Positions 50,322-59,280 of a stretch of 64,000 bases of DNA are shown in pieces. The stretch's first letter is position 1. Each line of letters begins with the position of its first letter. The position numbers were made by a program, and so were the translations under genes. Below the pieces are notes generated by a model. The model worked only from the letters and a program-made list of their open reading frames with translations. It searched no databases and was not told where the DNA came from. Origin of the DNA: an uncultured Clostridia bacterium (GTDB lineage Bacteria > Bacillota > Clostridia > TANB77 > CAG-508); contig CANQVF010000002.1 in assembly GCA_947627185.1 (NCBI GenBank), positions 62,001 through 126,000 on the forward strand, read 5' to 3'.

Positions 50322-52196
50322 ATGAATAATATAATTAGTTTTCTAGCAGTTATAATGGGATTTTGTATGAATGCGGTATATAAAATATGTAAAAATTATG
50401 GAATTTCTCTCATAGTTTTTACTATTGTATCTAAAATTATATTATTTCCATTGAATATGATAATACAAAAAAATTCTATAAAAATGGTTAAAATGAAACC
50501 AGAGATAGAAAAACTAAAATTAAAATATAATAATAAAGAAGAGTTCATGAATGCTCAAATAGAATTGTTCGATAGGGAAAAGTATAATTCTTTTATTGGA
50601 ATTCTTCCATTATTGATTCAAATACCAATAATTTTAGGTTTAATACGTGTTATTAATATGCCAACAGCATACATACAAAATTTGGAAAATTTATATTTTT
50701 TAGGAATGGATTTATCTATAATTCCTAGTATAAATAAATATGTAATAATTCCAATTTTAGCATTAATATCTACAATTATGTTATGCTTATTTCAAAATAA
50801 ACTTAATGTATTACAAAGAGAAGAAACTTTTTTAAGTAAATTATTAACTGGAATTATTACTACTATAATTACTGTTTATTTTGTTTTACTTGTTCCAACA
50901 GGAGTAGGATTATATTGGATATATGGTAATATTTTAGGAATTATTCAATTATATATTTTAAATTGGATAATTCCACCTAAAAAATATATTAATTACAATG
51001 AAATAGAATTACTTAGAAAAAATAAAAAAGAAGAATATAAAAGAAAAAAAATAGAAGATAAAAAGTCAAAAGAATATTATAAAAAGTTTTTTGAAACAGA
51101 AAATATTAATAATATGAAATTAATATTTTATTCAGAACAGAGCGGATTTTATAAATATTTTAAGGGCATGATAGAATATATTTTAAATAATTCTAATATA
51201 ACCATACATTATATTACAAGTGATATAAATGATAAAATATTTGAAATGAAAAATCCAAGGATTGTTCCATATTTTATTGTTACTAATCAATTAATTCCAT
51301 TATTTATGAAAATAGAAGCAGATATAGTTGTTATGACAACACCAGATTTAGGAAATTTTTATTTAAAAAGATCAATTGTAAGAAAAGATGTTGAATATAT
51401 TTTTACAGATCATGGTTTAGGAAGTCAAAATTTATTATATAGACAAAATGCATTAGATTACTATGATACAATATTTGCAAAAAATTATAAACAAGAAGAA
51501 GAAATTAAAAAAATAGAGGAAATTAGAAATGTAAAGAAAAAGAAGATTGTTCAAACAGGATATTCAATGATTGATGATATGATTTTAGAATATGAAAAAG
51601 TAAAAGAATTAAAAAACGATAAAATAACAATACTTATTGCTCCGTCTTGGCAAGAAGATAATATAATGGATAGTTGTATAGATAATATCTTAGATAAATT
51701 ATTAAGTGATGATTATAGAATTATAGTAAGACCACATCCTCAATACATAAAACGAAATAAACAAAAAATTGAAAATTGGATATTAAAATATAAAGATAAA
51801 ATAAATGAAAATTTTATAATAGAACAAGATTTTTCTTCAAATGAAACAATTTATACAGCTGATTTAGTAATAACAGATTGGTCTGGAATAGGATATGAAT
51901 TTTCATTTTCGACAACTAAACCTTGTTTATTTATAAATACTGATATGAAAATTTTAAATCCAGATTATAAAGAAATAGATACTGTTCCAATGGATATAGA
52001 AGTTAGAAATATAGTAGGAAAAAGTATTGAAAAAGATGAAATAAATAATATTAAAAATATTGTTGATGAACTTATAAAAAATCAATCTCTATATATGGAA
52101 AAAAATAAACAAAACAGAGAAAAATATATTTTTAATATAGGAAAAGCAGCTGAAATAGAAGGAAAATATATTATTGATAAAATTAGAAATAAGTAG
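50322..52196 (+). CDS. YidC/Oxa1-domain and CDP-glycerol glycerophosphotransferase fusion
   Basis: About 624 residues. Residues about 1-210 form a YidC2/Oxa1-type insertase domain: five hydrophobic segments, SLIVFTIVSKIILFPLN (Lys where most YidC have the groove Arg), the MVKMKPEIEKLKLKY loop, and PTGVGLYWIYGNILGI. A charged linker (about 220-245) leads to a TagB/TagF-like transferase (about 255-620) with TDHGLGS, IAPSWQEDN, IIVRPHPQ and VITDWSGIGYEFSF. It probably polymerises or primes a glycerophosphate chain at the inner membrane. Start ATG 50322 is favoured since GGAG precedes it. It follows the LtaS-like gene directly. Confidence 0.85.
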   Translation: MNNIISFLAVIMGFCMNAVYKICKNYGISLIVFTIVSKIILFPLNMIIQKNSIKMVKMKPEIEKLKLKYNNKEEFMNAQIELFDREKYNSFIGILPLLIQIPIILGLIRVINMPTAYIQNLENLYFLGMDLSIIPSINKYVIIPILALISTIMLCLFQNKLNVLQREETFLSKLLTGIITTIITVYFVLLVPTGVGLYWIYGNILGIIQLYILNWIIPPKKYINYNEIELLRKNKKEEYKRKKIEDKKSKEYYKKFFETENINNMKLIFYSEQSGFYKYFKGMIEYILNNSNITIHYITSDINDKIFEMKNPRIVPYFIVTNQLIPLFMKIEADIVVMTTPDLGNFYLKRSIVRKDVEYIFTDHGLGSQNLLYRQNALDYYDTIFAKNYKQEEEIKKIEEIRNVKKKKIVQTGYSMIDDMILEYEKVKELKNDKITILIAPSWQEDNIMDSCIDNILDKLLSDDYRIIVRPHPQYIKRNKQKIENWILKYKDKINENFIIEQDFSSNETIYTADLVITDWSGIGYEFSFSTTKPCLFINTDMKILNPDYKEIDTVPMDIEVRNIVGKSIEKDEINNIKNIVDELIKNQSLYMEKNKQNREKYIFNIGKAAEIEGKYIIDKIRNK

Positions 52197-52232
52197 TATC
52201 ATATAAAGAATTAATAATTGGAGGATAGAATA

Positions 52233-53333
52233 TTGAAAAAATTTTTAATAATAGGATATTTTTTTTTAGTTACAATATTGATTTTAGTTAAAGAAGTATA
52301 TGGATATTTAGATCCATCAGCAATGACATATTTAATACAAATAACAGCTGCATTTTGCATAACAATTGCAACATGTTTTGGAGTGATAGTATATAAGATT
52401 AAACGTTTTTTTAAAAACAAATCAAAAGAATTAGATGATAATAAAGTGAAAAAAATTATTTCAGATTGCTTAAACATAAAAGTAACTGAAATAGAAAAAA
52501 TGGAAAAGATGAAAAAAGGAATGACAAATAATTCTTATTTTTTTGAGTATAAAAATGAGAAATATATTTTTAGAATACCAAAAGAAGGTACAGAAAAATA
52601 CATAAACAGAAAACAAGAAGAGATTGTATATAATGAATTAAAAGGGAAAAATGTATGTGATGAAGTTATATATTTAAATTCTGAAAAAGGATATAAAATT
52701 TCTAAATTTTATGAAAATGCTAGAGAATGTGATTCATTTAAAAAAGATGACATAAGTAAATGTATGCAAAAATTAAGAAAATTTCATGAACTTGAATTAT
52801 CAGTAAATCATGATTTTGATATTTTTGAAAGAATAGAATATTATGAAAGTATATGGAAAAATAAAAAACCAAGATACGATGATTATTATGAAACCAAAAA
52901 TAATGTATTAAGTTTGAAATCTGTTATAGAAAAATATGATAGAAAAAAAGTATTATGCCATATTGATGCTGTATCAGATAATTTTTTAATATTACCAAAT
53001 GATGAAGTAGTATTAGTTGATTGGGAATATGCTGGAATGCAAGATCCACACATTGACATTGCTATGTTTGCATTATATTCTATGTATAGCAAAGAACAAC
53101 TAGATACATTAATAGACCTTTATTTCACTGAAGGATGTTCTGATGAAATAAAATTAAAAATATATTGTTATATGGCGGTATGTGGATTAGTATGGAGTAA
53201 TTGGAGTGAATACAAAAGAAAATTAGGACAAGATTTAGGAGAATATGCAGTAAAACAATATGAATATGCTAAAGAATATTTTGATATTGTTCAAAAAGAA
53301 TTAAATAAGGGAGAAAATAAATGTATACAGTAA
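52233..53333 (+). CDS. LicA-like choline kinase with N-terminal membrane domain
   Basis: Phosphorylates choline (or ethanolamine) for decoration of surface polymers. About 366 residues: two hydrophobic segments (about 3-22 and 30-55) containing the YLDPSAMTYLIQ motif known from polysaccharide loci, then a LicA-type kinase domain. Brenner-type motif CHIDAVSDNFL, DWEYAGMQDPHIDIAMF and a FRIPKEGTEKYINR nucleotide site are visible. I chose TTG 52233 because GGAGGA lies upstream inside the ORF-track frame. Its end overlaps licC by 13 bases. Confidence 0.83.
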   Translation: MKKFLIIGYFFLVTILILVKEVYGYLDPSAMTYLIQITAAFCITIATCFGVIVYKIKRFFKNKSKELDDNKVKKIISDCLNIKVTEIEKMEKMKKGMTNNSYFFEYKNEKYIFRIPKEGTEKYINRKQEEIVYNELKGKNVCDEVIYLNSEKGYKISKFYENARECDSFKKDDISKCMQKLRKFHELELSVNHDFDIFERIEYYESIWKNKKPRYDDYYETKNNVLSLKSVIEKYDRKKVLCHIDAVSDNFLILPNDEVVLVDWEYAGMQDPHIDIAMFALYSMYSKEQLDTLIDLYFTEGCSDEIKLKIYCYMAVCGLVWSNWSEYKRKLGQDLGEYAVKQYEYAKEYFDIVQKELNKGENKCIQ

Positions 53334-54034
53334 AAAGAGCAATAATATTAGCAGCAGGGAAAGGAGAAAGACTAAGACCAGTAACTCTTGAAACACCAAA
53401 ACCATTAGTAAAAATAAAGGAAAAACCAATTATAGAAACAATAATAGAAAAGTTAATAGAAAATGAAATTACGGAAATTTATATTACTGTTGGCTATAAA
53501 AAGAAAAAATTTAAGTATTTGGAGAAAAAATATAATAATATAACTTTATTAGAAAATCCTTATTATAGTAGTACAAATAATATTTCTTCATTATATATAG
53601 CTAGAAATTTTATAAAAGATTCTATTATTATAGAAGGTGACTTGATAATTAACAATAAAAATATTTTAAGAAAAAATTTTGAAAAGTCCGGATATAATGC
53701 CATTTTATCAAATAATATTACTAGTGAATGGGGATTAAAAGTAGAAAATAACACTATATTAGATTATGATAAATTAGGTGGAAAGTTTAATTATCAATTA
53801 GTTGGAATTTCAAGATGGAACGAAAAAGATGCTGAGAAACTTAAAGAACATTTAGTAATTGAATTTGAAAAAAATAAAAAATCAGATATATATTGGGATG
53901 AAATTGCTTTAGATTTATTTAAAAAAGAGTATAATTTAGGAATTTTAAAAATAAATTCAAAGGATGTTAAAGAAATAGATACATTAAAAGAATTAGTTGA
54001 AATTGATAAAAGTTATGAAAAATATCTATTATAG
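53321..54034 (+). CDS. LicC-like CTP:phosphocholine cytidylyltransferase
   Basis: Makes CDP-choline from CTP and phosphocholine, 237 residues. It has the nucleotidyltransferase start AIILAAGKGERLRPVTLETPKPLV, the acceptor region STNNISSLYIAR, the metal Asp in IIIEGDLII and a SEWGLKVEN stretch as in LicC. It overlaps the licA-like gene by 13 bases and so is coupled to it. Phosphocholine fits best, given its partner; phosphoethanolamine is possible. Confidence 0.85.
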   Translation: MYTVKRAIILAAGKGERLRPVTLETPKPLVKIKEKPIIETIIEKLIENEITEIYITVGYKKKKFKYLEKKYNNITLLENPYYSSTNNISSLYIARNFIKDSIIIEGDLIINNKNILRKNFEKSGYNAILSNNITSEWGLKVENNTILDYDKLGGKFNYQLVGISRWNEKDAEKLKEHLVIEFEKNKKSDIYWDEIALDLFKKEYNLGILKINSKDVKEIDTLKELVEIDKSYEKYLL

Positions 54035-54056
54035 TTTTATAATAGATATTTTTTTA
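54020..54056 (+). terminator. Terminator of the surface-polymer gene cluster
   Basis: A perfect 14-bp stem (aaatatctattata with tataatagatattt), a 4-base loop and a T-run. Its left arm overlaps the licC-like stop codon. Confidence 0.9.
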
Positions 54057-54066
54057 GCTAAAATAC

Positions 54067-54095
54067 TTGACAAATAAAGCAAAATAGTGTAAAGT
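54067..54095 (+). promoter_or_regulatory. Promoter of the ylxM-ffh operon
   Basis: TTGACA (54067-54072), a 17-base spacer and TAAAGT (54090-54095), about 32 bases before ylxM. Confidence 0.7.
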
Positions 54096-54126
54096 ATATT
54101 AGCATTACAAAATAAGAGGTGGTCAA

Positions 54127-54477
54127 ATGGAGAAAAATGTTAAAATAGGTATTCTACTAGATATGTATGGAAAACTATTAACAGAAAAACAAAAATGTCT
54201 TCTAGAAGACTACTATAATAATGATTTATCTTTATCAGAAATAGCAGAAAATGAAGGAATAACAAGGCAAGCTGTTAGAGATAATTTAAAAAAAGGTGAA
54301 AATAATATTTTAGAATATGAAGAAAAATTAGAATTTATGAAAAGAAATTCTTTAAAAGAGAAAAAAATAAATTCAATTATATCTAAAATAGAAAAAATCG
54401 AGAAAAATGAATTACTAGATAAAAAAACAAAAAGTGAAATTCAAAAAATAAAAAAAGAAATAAACTCTTTAATATAA
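54127..54477 (+). CDS. ylxM: YlxM/p13-like HTH protein of the SRP operon
   Basis: A 116-residue sigma-70 region 4-like HTH protein (UPF0122). It begins with KIGILLDMYGKLLTEKQKCLLEDYYNNDLSLSEIAE and GITRQAVRDNLKKGE, a pattern typical of YlxM. It sits 15 bases before ffh as in most Firmicutes, where it is thought to modulate the signal recognition particle. Confidence 0.93.
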   Translation: MEKNVKIGILLDMYGKLLTEKQKCLLEDYYNNDLSLSEIAENEGITRQAVRDNLKKGENNILEYEEKLEFMKRNSLKEKKINSIISKIEKIEKNELLDKKTKSEIQKIKKEINSLI

Positions 54478-54492
54478 ATTTAGGAGGATAAA

Positions 54493-55851
54493 ATGGCTTT
54501 TGAAGGTTTATCAGCAAGATTGCAAGAAATAACTAGAAAGCTTAGAGGAAAAGCTAGAATAACTGAAGATGATTTAAAAGAAGTTTTAAGAGAAGTAAAA
54601 CTTTCTTTGTTAGAAGCAGATGTTAACTATAAAATAGTTAAAGATTTTGTTAAAACAATAGAGGAAAAAGCTCTTGGACAAAATGTTTTAAAATCACTTA
54701 CACCAGGTCAACAAGTTGTTAAAATAGTTAAAGATGAATTAGTAGCTTTACTTGGAGGAGAAGAAAGTAAAATTAATTTTACTCCAAATCCACCTACAAT
54801 AATAATGCTTGTTGGACTTCAAGGTTCTGGTAAAACAACAACAGCTGGAAAGTTAGCAAATATTATTAGAAAGCAGGGCAAAAAGCCATTATTAGTTGCA
54901 TGTGATGTTTATAGACCAGCAGCTATTAAACAGTTGCAAGTAGTTGGAAAACAATTAGACATTCCAGTTTTTGTAAATGAAAATACTAAAGATGTTAGTT
55001 TAATTGCAAAGCAAGCATTGTCAACTGCAATATCTAAATTAAATGATGTTATAATTATAGATACAGCAGGTCGTTTACAAATTGATGAAGTGTTAATGCA
55101 AGAATTAAAAGATTTAAAATCAAACGTAAAACCACATGAAATTTTGTTAGTAGTAGACTCAATGACAGGTCAAGATGCTGTTAATGTAGCAGATACATTT
55201 AATAAAGAACTTGGAATAGATGGAATCGTACTTACAAAGTTAGATGGTGATACAAGAGGTGGTGCAGCTTTATCTGTTAAGAAAATTACTGGAAGACCAA
55301 TTAAATTTGCTGCAACTGGTGAGAAATTAAGTGATATAGAAGTATTTCATCCAGAAAGAATGGCATCAAGAATTTTAGGAATGGGAGATGTACTTTCTAT
55401 TATAGAAAAAGCAGAAGAAACATTTGATATGGAAGAAGCTGCTAAATTAGAAAAAAAATTAAAAAAGCAAAATTTTGACTTAGATGATTACTTAGCTCAG
55501 CTAAGACAAATGAGAAAGATGGGTTCATTTTCATCAATTTTAAAATTAATACCAGGAATGAATAAATTAAAAGATGTTCAAATTGATGAAAAAGAATTTG
55601 TTAGAATAGAAGCAATAATTTGCTCAATGACAAAGGAAGAAAGAAGAAATCCTAAAGTTTTGAATGGAAGTAGAAGATTAAGAATTTCAAAAGGTAGTGG
55701 AACAACAGTAGAACAAATTAATAAATTCATGAAATCTTTTGAAATGACTCAAAAAATGATGAAAGATATGACATCTAATAAAGGTATGATGAAAAATTTA
55801 ATGAAAAATGTTAATATGGATGAATTAAAAAATTTTTCAGATTTTAAATAA
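54493..55851 (+). CDS. ffh: Signal recognition particle protein Ffh
   Basis: Targets nascent membrane proteins to the Sec machinery, 452 residues. The N domain is followed by a GTPase with GLQGSGKTTTAGKLA, DTAGRLQID and TKLDGDTRGGAAL. A Met-rich M domain (from about 330) binds signal sequences and SRP RNA (RRLRISKGSG, FEMTQKMMKDM). The 4.5S RNA gene is not in the window. Confidence 0.98.
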   Translation: MAFEGLSARLQEITRKLRGKARITEDDLKEVLREVKLSLLEADVNYKIVKDFVKTIEEKALGQNVLKSLTPGQQVVKIVKDELVALLGGEESKINFTPNPPTIIMLVGLQGSGKTTTAGKLANIIRKQGKKPLLVACDVYRPAAIKQLQVVGKQLDIPVFVNENTKDVSLIAKQALSTAISKLNDVIIIDTAGRLQIDEVLMQELKDLKSNVKPHEILLVVDSMTGQDAVNVADTFNKELGIDGIVLTKLDGDTRGGAALSVKKITGRPIKFAATGEKLSDIEVFHPERMASRILGMGDVLSIIEKAEETFDMEEAAKLEKKLKKQNFDLDDYLAQLRQMRKMGSFSSILKLIPGMNKLKDVQIDEKEFVRIEAIICSMTKEERRNPKVLNGSRRLRISKGSGTTVEQINKFMKSFEMTQKMMKDMTSNKGMMKNLMKNVNMDELKNFSDFK

Positions 55852-55987
55852 TTTTAATAAAAAAATAAAAAAAGAAAATAGTTTTAAATTAATTTAAATT
55901 AGTAAAAATTTTAGTTATTAAATTTTAATTCTACTTTAAATAAGAATTAAATTTATATATATAAAGAATATTCAGGGGGTGAATTTT

Positions 55988-56224
55988 ATGGTAAAAATAA
56001 GATTACAAAGAGTTGGAAAGAAAAAAGCTCCTTTCTACCATGTAGTAGTAGCTGATTCTAGATCACCAAGAGATGGTAAAATAATAGAGCAAATTGGAAC
56101 ATATGATCCAATGACAGATCCAGCAACAATTTCATTAGATAATGAAAAAGTTGAAAAGTGGATAAAAAATGGTGCTAAACCAACAGATACAGTAAAATCA
56201 TTAATAGAAAAAGCAGCTAAATAA
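55988..56224 (+). CDS. rpsP: 30S ribosomal protein S16
   Basis: A 78-residue ribosomal protein starting [32 protein letters not shown] chose ATG 55988; the ORF-track GTG at 55979 is part of the GGGGGTGA ribosome site. It heads the rpsP-khpA-rimM-trmD-rplS run. Confidence 0.98.
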   Translation: MVKIRLQRVGKKKAPFYHVVVADSRSPRDGKIIEQIGTYDPMTDPATISLDNEKVEKWIKNGAKPTDTVKSLIEKAAK

Positions 56225-56249
56225 TCATATCCAAAAAAGAGGTGCAAAA

Positions 56250-56480
56250 ATGAAAGATATACTTGAAGTAATAATTAAAAATCTAGTAGATAATACTGAT
56301 GAAGTATCTATTACTGAAAAGACAGAAGAAAAATATATTTGCTATGAAGTAAAAGTTGCTAAAAACGATATGGGTAAAGTAATAGGAAAACAAGGTAAAA
56401 TGGCAAAAGCTATAAGAGCTATCGTAAAAGCTATTGCTGTTAAAGAAAATAAGAAAGTTAATGTTGAATTTCTTGATTAG
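56250..56480 (+). CDS. khpA: KH-domain RNA-binding protein KhpA
   Basis: A 76-residue single KH domain with the loop GKVIGKQGKMAKAIR. It partners with KhpB/Jag in RNA binding and cell-size control in Firmicutes. It lies between rpsP and rimM as is usual. Confidence 0.95.
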   Translation: MKDILEVIIKNLVDNTDEVSITEKTEEKYICYEVKVAKNDMGKVIGKQGKMAKAIRAIVKAIAVKENKKVNVEFLD

Positions 56481-56489
56481 GTGTTAAAT

Positions 56490-56993
56490 ATGAATAAGTA
56501 TTTGGAATTAGGTCAAATAGTAAATGTTAAAGGTTTAAAAGGTGAAGTTAAAGTTAATCCTTTTACAGATGATAGTACCAAATTTGAAAGAATACCAAAA
56601 GTTTTTATAAAACAAAAAAATAATTTAACTGAATATGAAATTGAAAAAGTAGGGTATAGTAAAAATCAAGTTATAATAAAATTTAAAAATGTAAATACAG
56701 TAGAAGAAGCAGAAAAACTTAGAAATTCTTTTATTGTAATTGATAGAGAAATTTTAGGAGAGCTTCCAGAAGGTGTATATTATATAGCAGATTTAATTGG
56801 ACTTGATGTGTATACTGAAAACAATGAATATTTAGGAAAAGTTGATGATATTTATAATACTGGTAGTAATGATATTTATGTTGTAAAGGATGAACTTGGA
56901 AAACAAAAACTTTTACCTGGTATAGATGAAGTTATAAAAAAAATAGATTTAGAAGCAAACAAAATAGTTGTAAATCTAATAGAGGGACTTTAA
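56490..56993 (+). CDS. rimM: Ribosome maturation factor RimM
   Basis: Assists 30S head assembly with S19, 167 residues. It has the N-terminal ELGQIVNVKGLKGEVKVNPFTDD and the PRC-barrel half from about 90 (GVYYIADLIGLDVY, LLPGIDEVIKKIDLE). I chose ATG 56490; the GTG at 56481 directly follows the khpA stop and is part of the TAGGTG ribosome site. Confidence 0.96.
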   Translation: MNKYLELGQIVNVKGLKGEVKVNPFTDDSTKFERIPKVFIKQKNNLTEYEIEKVGYSKNQVIIKFKNVNTVEEAEKLRNSFIVIDREILGELPEGVYYIADLIGLDVYTENNEYLGKVDDIYNTGSNDIYVVKDELGKQKLLPGIDEVIKKIDLEANKIVVNLIEGL

Positions 56994-56994
56994 T

Positions 56995-57708
56995 ATGAAA
57001 TTTGATGTGTTAACTTTATTTCCAGAAATGTTCGAACCAATAAAACAAAGTGTTATTGGAAGAGCTACTAAACAAAGTTTAATAGATATTAATTTAATAA
57101 ATATTAGAGATTTTTCTAAAGATAAGCATAAAAAAGTTGATGATACAGTATATGGTGGTGGAGCAGGAATGCTAATTAGACCAGATGTTGTATATGATGC
57201 ATATAAATCTATAAAAACTTCAAAATCAAAAGTTATATATTTAACTCCACAAGGAAAAAGACTTTGTCAAGAAAAAGTTGAAAAATTAGCAAAAGAAGAA
57301 CATTTAATATTATTATGTGGTCATTATGAAGGAATAGATGAAAGAGTACTTGAAAAAATTGTTGATGAAGAAATATCAATAGGTGATTATGTATTAACTG
57401 GAGGAGAAATTCCAGCAATGGTATTAATAGATGCAGTGTCTAGATATGTTGATGGAGTATTAACAGAAAGTTCAGTAGAAGAAGAAAGTTTTTCAAATGG
57501 ACTTTTAGAATATCCTCAATACACAAGACCAGAAGAATTTGAAGGAATGAAAGTTCCAGAAGTACTACAATCAGGACATCATGAAAATATAAAAAAATGG
57601 AGAAGAAAAGAATCTATAAAAACAACTTACATAAAAAGACCAGAACTTTTAGAAAAAGTTAATTTAACTGATGAAGAAAAAAGATATTTGAAAGAATTAA
57701 AAAATTAA
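56995..57708 (+). CDS. trmD: tRNA (guanine37-N1)-methyltransferase TrmD
   Basis: SPOUT methyltransferase that prevents +1 frameshifting at tRNA position 37, 237 residues. FDVLTLFPEMFEP, YGGGAGMLIRPDVVYDA, LLCGHYEGIDERV, the knot SIGDYVLTGGEIPAMVLIDAVSRYVDGVL and the YTRPEEFEG motif are all present. It starts one base after the rimM stop. Confidence 0.98.
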   Translation: MKFDVLTLFPEMFEPIKQSVIGRATKQSLIDINLINIRDFSKDKHKKVDDTVYGGGAGMLIRPDVVYDAYKSIKTSKSKVIYLTPQGKRLCQEKVEKLAKEEHLILLCGHYEGIDERVLEKIVDEEISIGDYVLTGGEIPAMVLIDAVSRYVDGVLTESSVEEESFSNGLLEYPQYTRPEEFEGMKVPEVLQSGHHENIKKWRRKESIKTTYIKRPELLEKVNLTDEEKRYLKELKN

Positions 57709-57790
57709 CAGATAAGTAACTAGAAAATAGTTAAAATTAAAAATAAGAAGGATAACATCCTATCCATTATTTAAAGAAGGAGGAAAGAAA

Positions 57791-58360
57791 ATGGATATTT
57801 TAAAATCTATCGAACATGAACAATTAAAAAATAAAATACCAGATTTAAAAATTGGTAATACAGTTAGAGTTCATGTAAGAATTAAAGAAGGAAACAAAGA
57901 AAGAATCCAAGTTTTCGAAGGAATTATAATAAAAAAACAAGGTGGAGGAGTAAATCAAACATTTACAGTAAGAAGAATTTCTTATGGTGTTGGTGTTGAA
58001 AAAACATTTTTAGTTCACTCTCCAATGATTGAAAAAGTAGAATTAGTTAGAGTAGGTAAAGCAAGAAGAGCTAAATTATATTATTTAAGAGATAGAGTAG
58101 GTAAAGCTGCTAAGACTAAAGAAAAAGTTGGTGCAAGAATAGAAGATAAAGAAATTGTAATTAAAGAAGAAGTTGTACCAGGGGAATCTGAAGTAGAAGA
58201 AACAGTTACAGAAGAAGCTGTTGCAGAAGCAGTTGAAGCAGAAGCAAAAATAGAAGCTGAAAAAGAAGCTAAAGCTGAAGAAACTTCTAAAGAAGAACCA
58301 GTAAAAGAAGAAGCTAAGGTAGAAGAAAAAACAGAAGAAACTAAAAAAGATAAAGAATAA
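57791..58360 (+). CDS. rplS: 50S ribosomal protein L19 with acidic C-terminal extension
   Basis: The first 115 or so residues are normal L19 ([63 protein letters not shown]). A further 65-70 residues follow that are almost only Glu, Ala, Lys, Val and Thr. This tail is absent from standard L19 and must project from the ribosome or be disordered. ATG behind AAGGAGG. A small aggat/atcct hairpin (57749-57761) in the leader might be an L19 autoregulatory element, but I cannot confirm this. Confidence 0.95.
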   Translation: MDILKSIEHEQLKNKIPDLKIGNTVRVHVRIKEGNKERIQVFEGIIIKKQGGGVNQTFTVRRISYGVGVEKTFLVHSPMIEKVELVRVGKARRAKLYYLRDRVGKAAKTKEKVGARIEDKEIVIKEEVVPGESEVEETVTEEAVAEAVEAEAKIEAEKEAKAEETSKEEPVKEEAKVEEKTEETKKDKE

Positions 58361-58387
58361 TCTTTAGTTATTTTGTTAAAATTACTC

Positions 58388-58416
58388 TTGACAAATAGCT
58401 TTAAATCAATTATAAT
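58388..58416 (+). promoter_or_regulatory. Promoter of the tandem tRNA-Gly genes
   Basis: TTGACA (58388-58393), a 17-base spacer and TATAAT (58411-58416), both consensus, about 24 bases before the first tRNA. Confidence 0.88.
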
Positions 58417-58422
58417 TTATAC

Positions 58423-58547
<125 letters not shown>

Positions 58548-58553
58548 ATATAT

Positions 58554-58627
<74 letters not shown>

Positions 58628-58657
58628 GCAAGTTTGAATACTTGTACCACATAAATT

Positions 58658-58696
58658 AGTCATTGTGCTAAAATTATTTAGTATGATGGCTTTTTT
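58658..58696 (+). terminator. Terminator after the tandem tRNA-Gly genes
   Basis: The stem agtcattgtgctaa / ttagtatgatggct includes G-T pairs, with a 6-base loop and a T-run. Confidence 0.8.
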
Positions 58697-58771
58697 AGTT
58701 TTATGTTTAATCTATAATTATAATTTGAAATTGAAAATTTATAAATTTGATATAATAAATAATTTTAGTAA

Positions 58772-58800
58772 TTGAAAATAAAAGCAAAAATATGTATAAT
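58772..58800 (+). promoter_or_regulatory. Promoter of the third tRNA-Gly
   Basis: TTGAAA (58772-58777), a 17-base spacer and TATAAT (58795-58800). Confidence 0.7.
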
Positions 58801-58842
58801 ATAAATATAATTTAACTTTAATATTTACATTCATATTTATAT

Positions 58843-58916
<74 letters not shown>

Positions 58917-58952
58917 CAGAAGTCTTATTTTTTAGTGTTTTTAAACATTAGT

Positions 58953-59004
58953 GTGTCCCTGTATGTACTGAAAAATAAGCTTTTTTAATTTACAGAGGGA
59001 CACA
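58953..59004. repeat. Inverted repeat next to the tRNA 3' end
   Basis: The arms gtgtccctgta and tacagagggacac pair with a 2-base bulge around a loop of about 28 bases. The repeat lies at the tRNA-proximal end of the putative element. It may be the terminator of tRNA copy 3 or an attachment-region structure. Confidence 0.6.
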
Positions 59005-59027
59005 AAAATTTTAAAAAATAATAAAAT

Positions 59028-59169
59028 TTGTCAACATTCTTGTCAACAGAGAAAAAAATAATTTCCACCGGAAGCCATTTTGTTGACAAAAATAAAAAAA
59101 GTCAGTAATATCAATAGGTTAAAAAAATATTATGTTACCAAATTGGTTTACAGATTAATTTGTTGACAA
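59028..59169. repeat. Four TTGTCAACA motifs (two per orientation)
   Basis: TTGTCAACA at 59028-59036 and 59040-59048, then its complement TGTTGACAA at 59081-59089 and 59161-59169. They lie between the tRNA and the first gene of the element and are candidate integrase arm sites or operators. The remainder of 58917-59280 holds no gene I can support. Confidence 0.6.
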
Positions 59170-59280
59170 TAATAATTAATTTAAAAGAAATTAAAAATAT
59201 AATTTGATAGAAATGTTAGAGTTTAAAATAGAAATATGATATAAATAATATTATATTTTTATTGATGAAAGGAATAATTT

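Noticed and set aside
57749-57761. L19 leader autoregulatory RNA
   Set aside because: Only a 5-bp hairpin can be seen; too short to claim without covariation.
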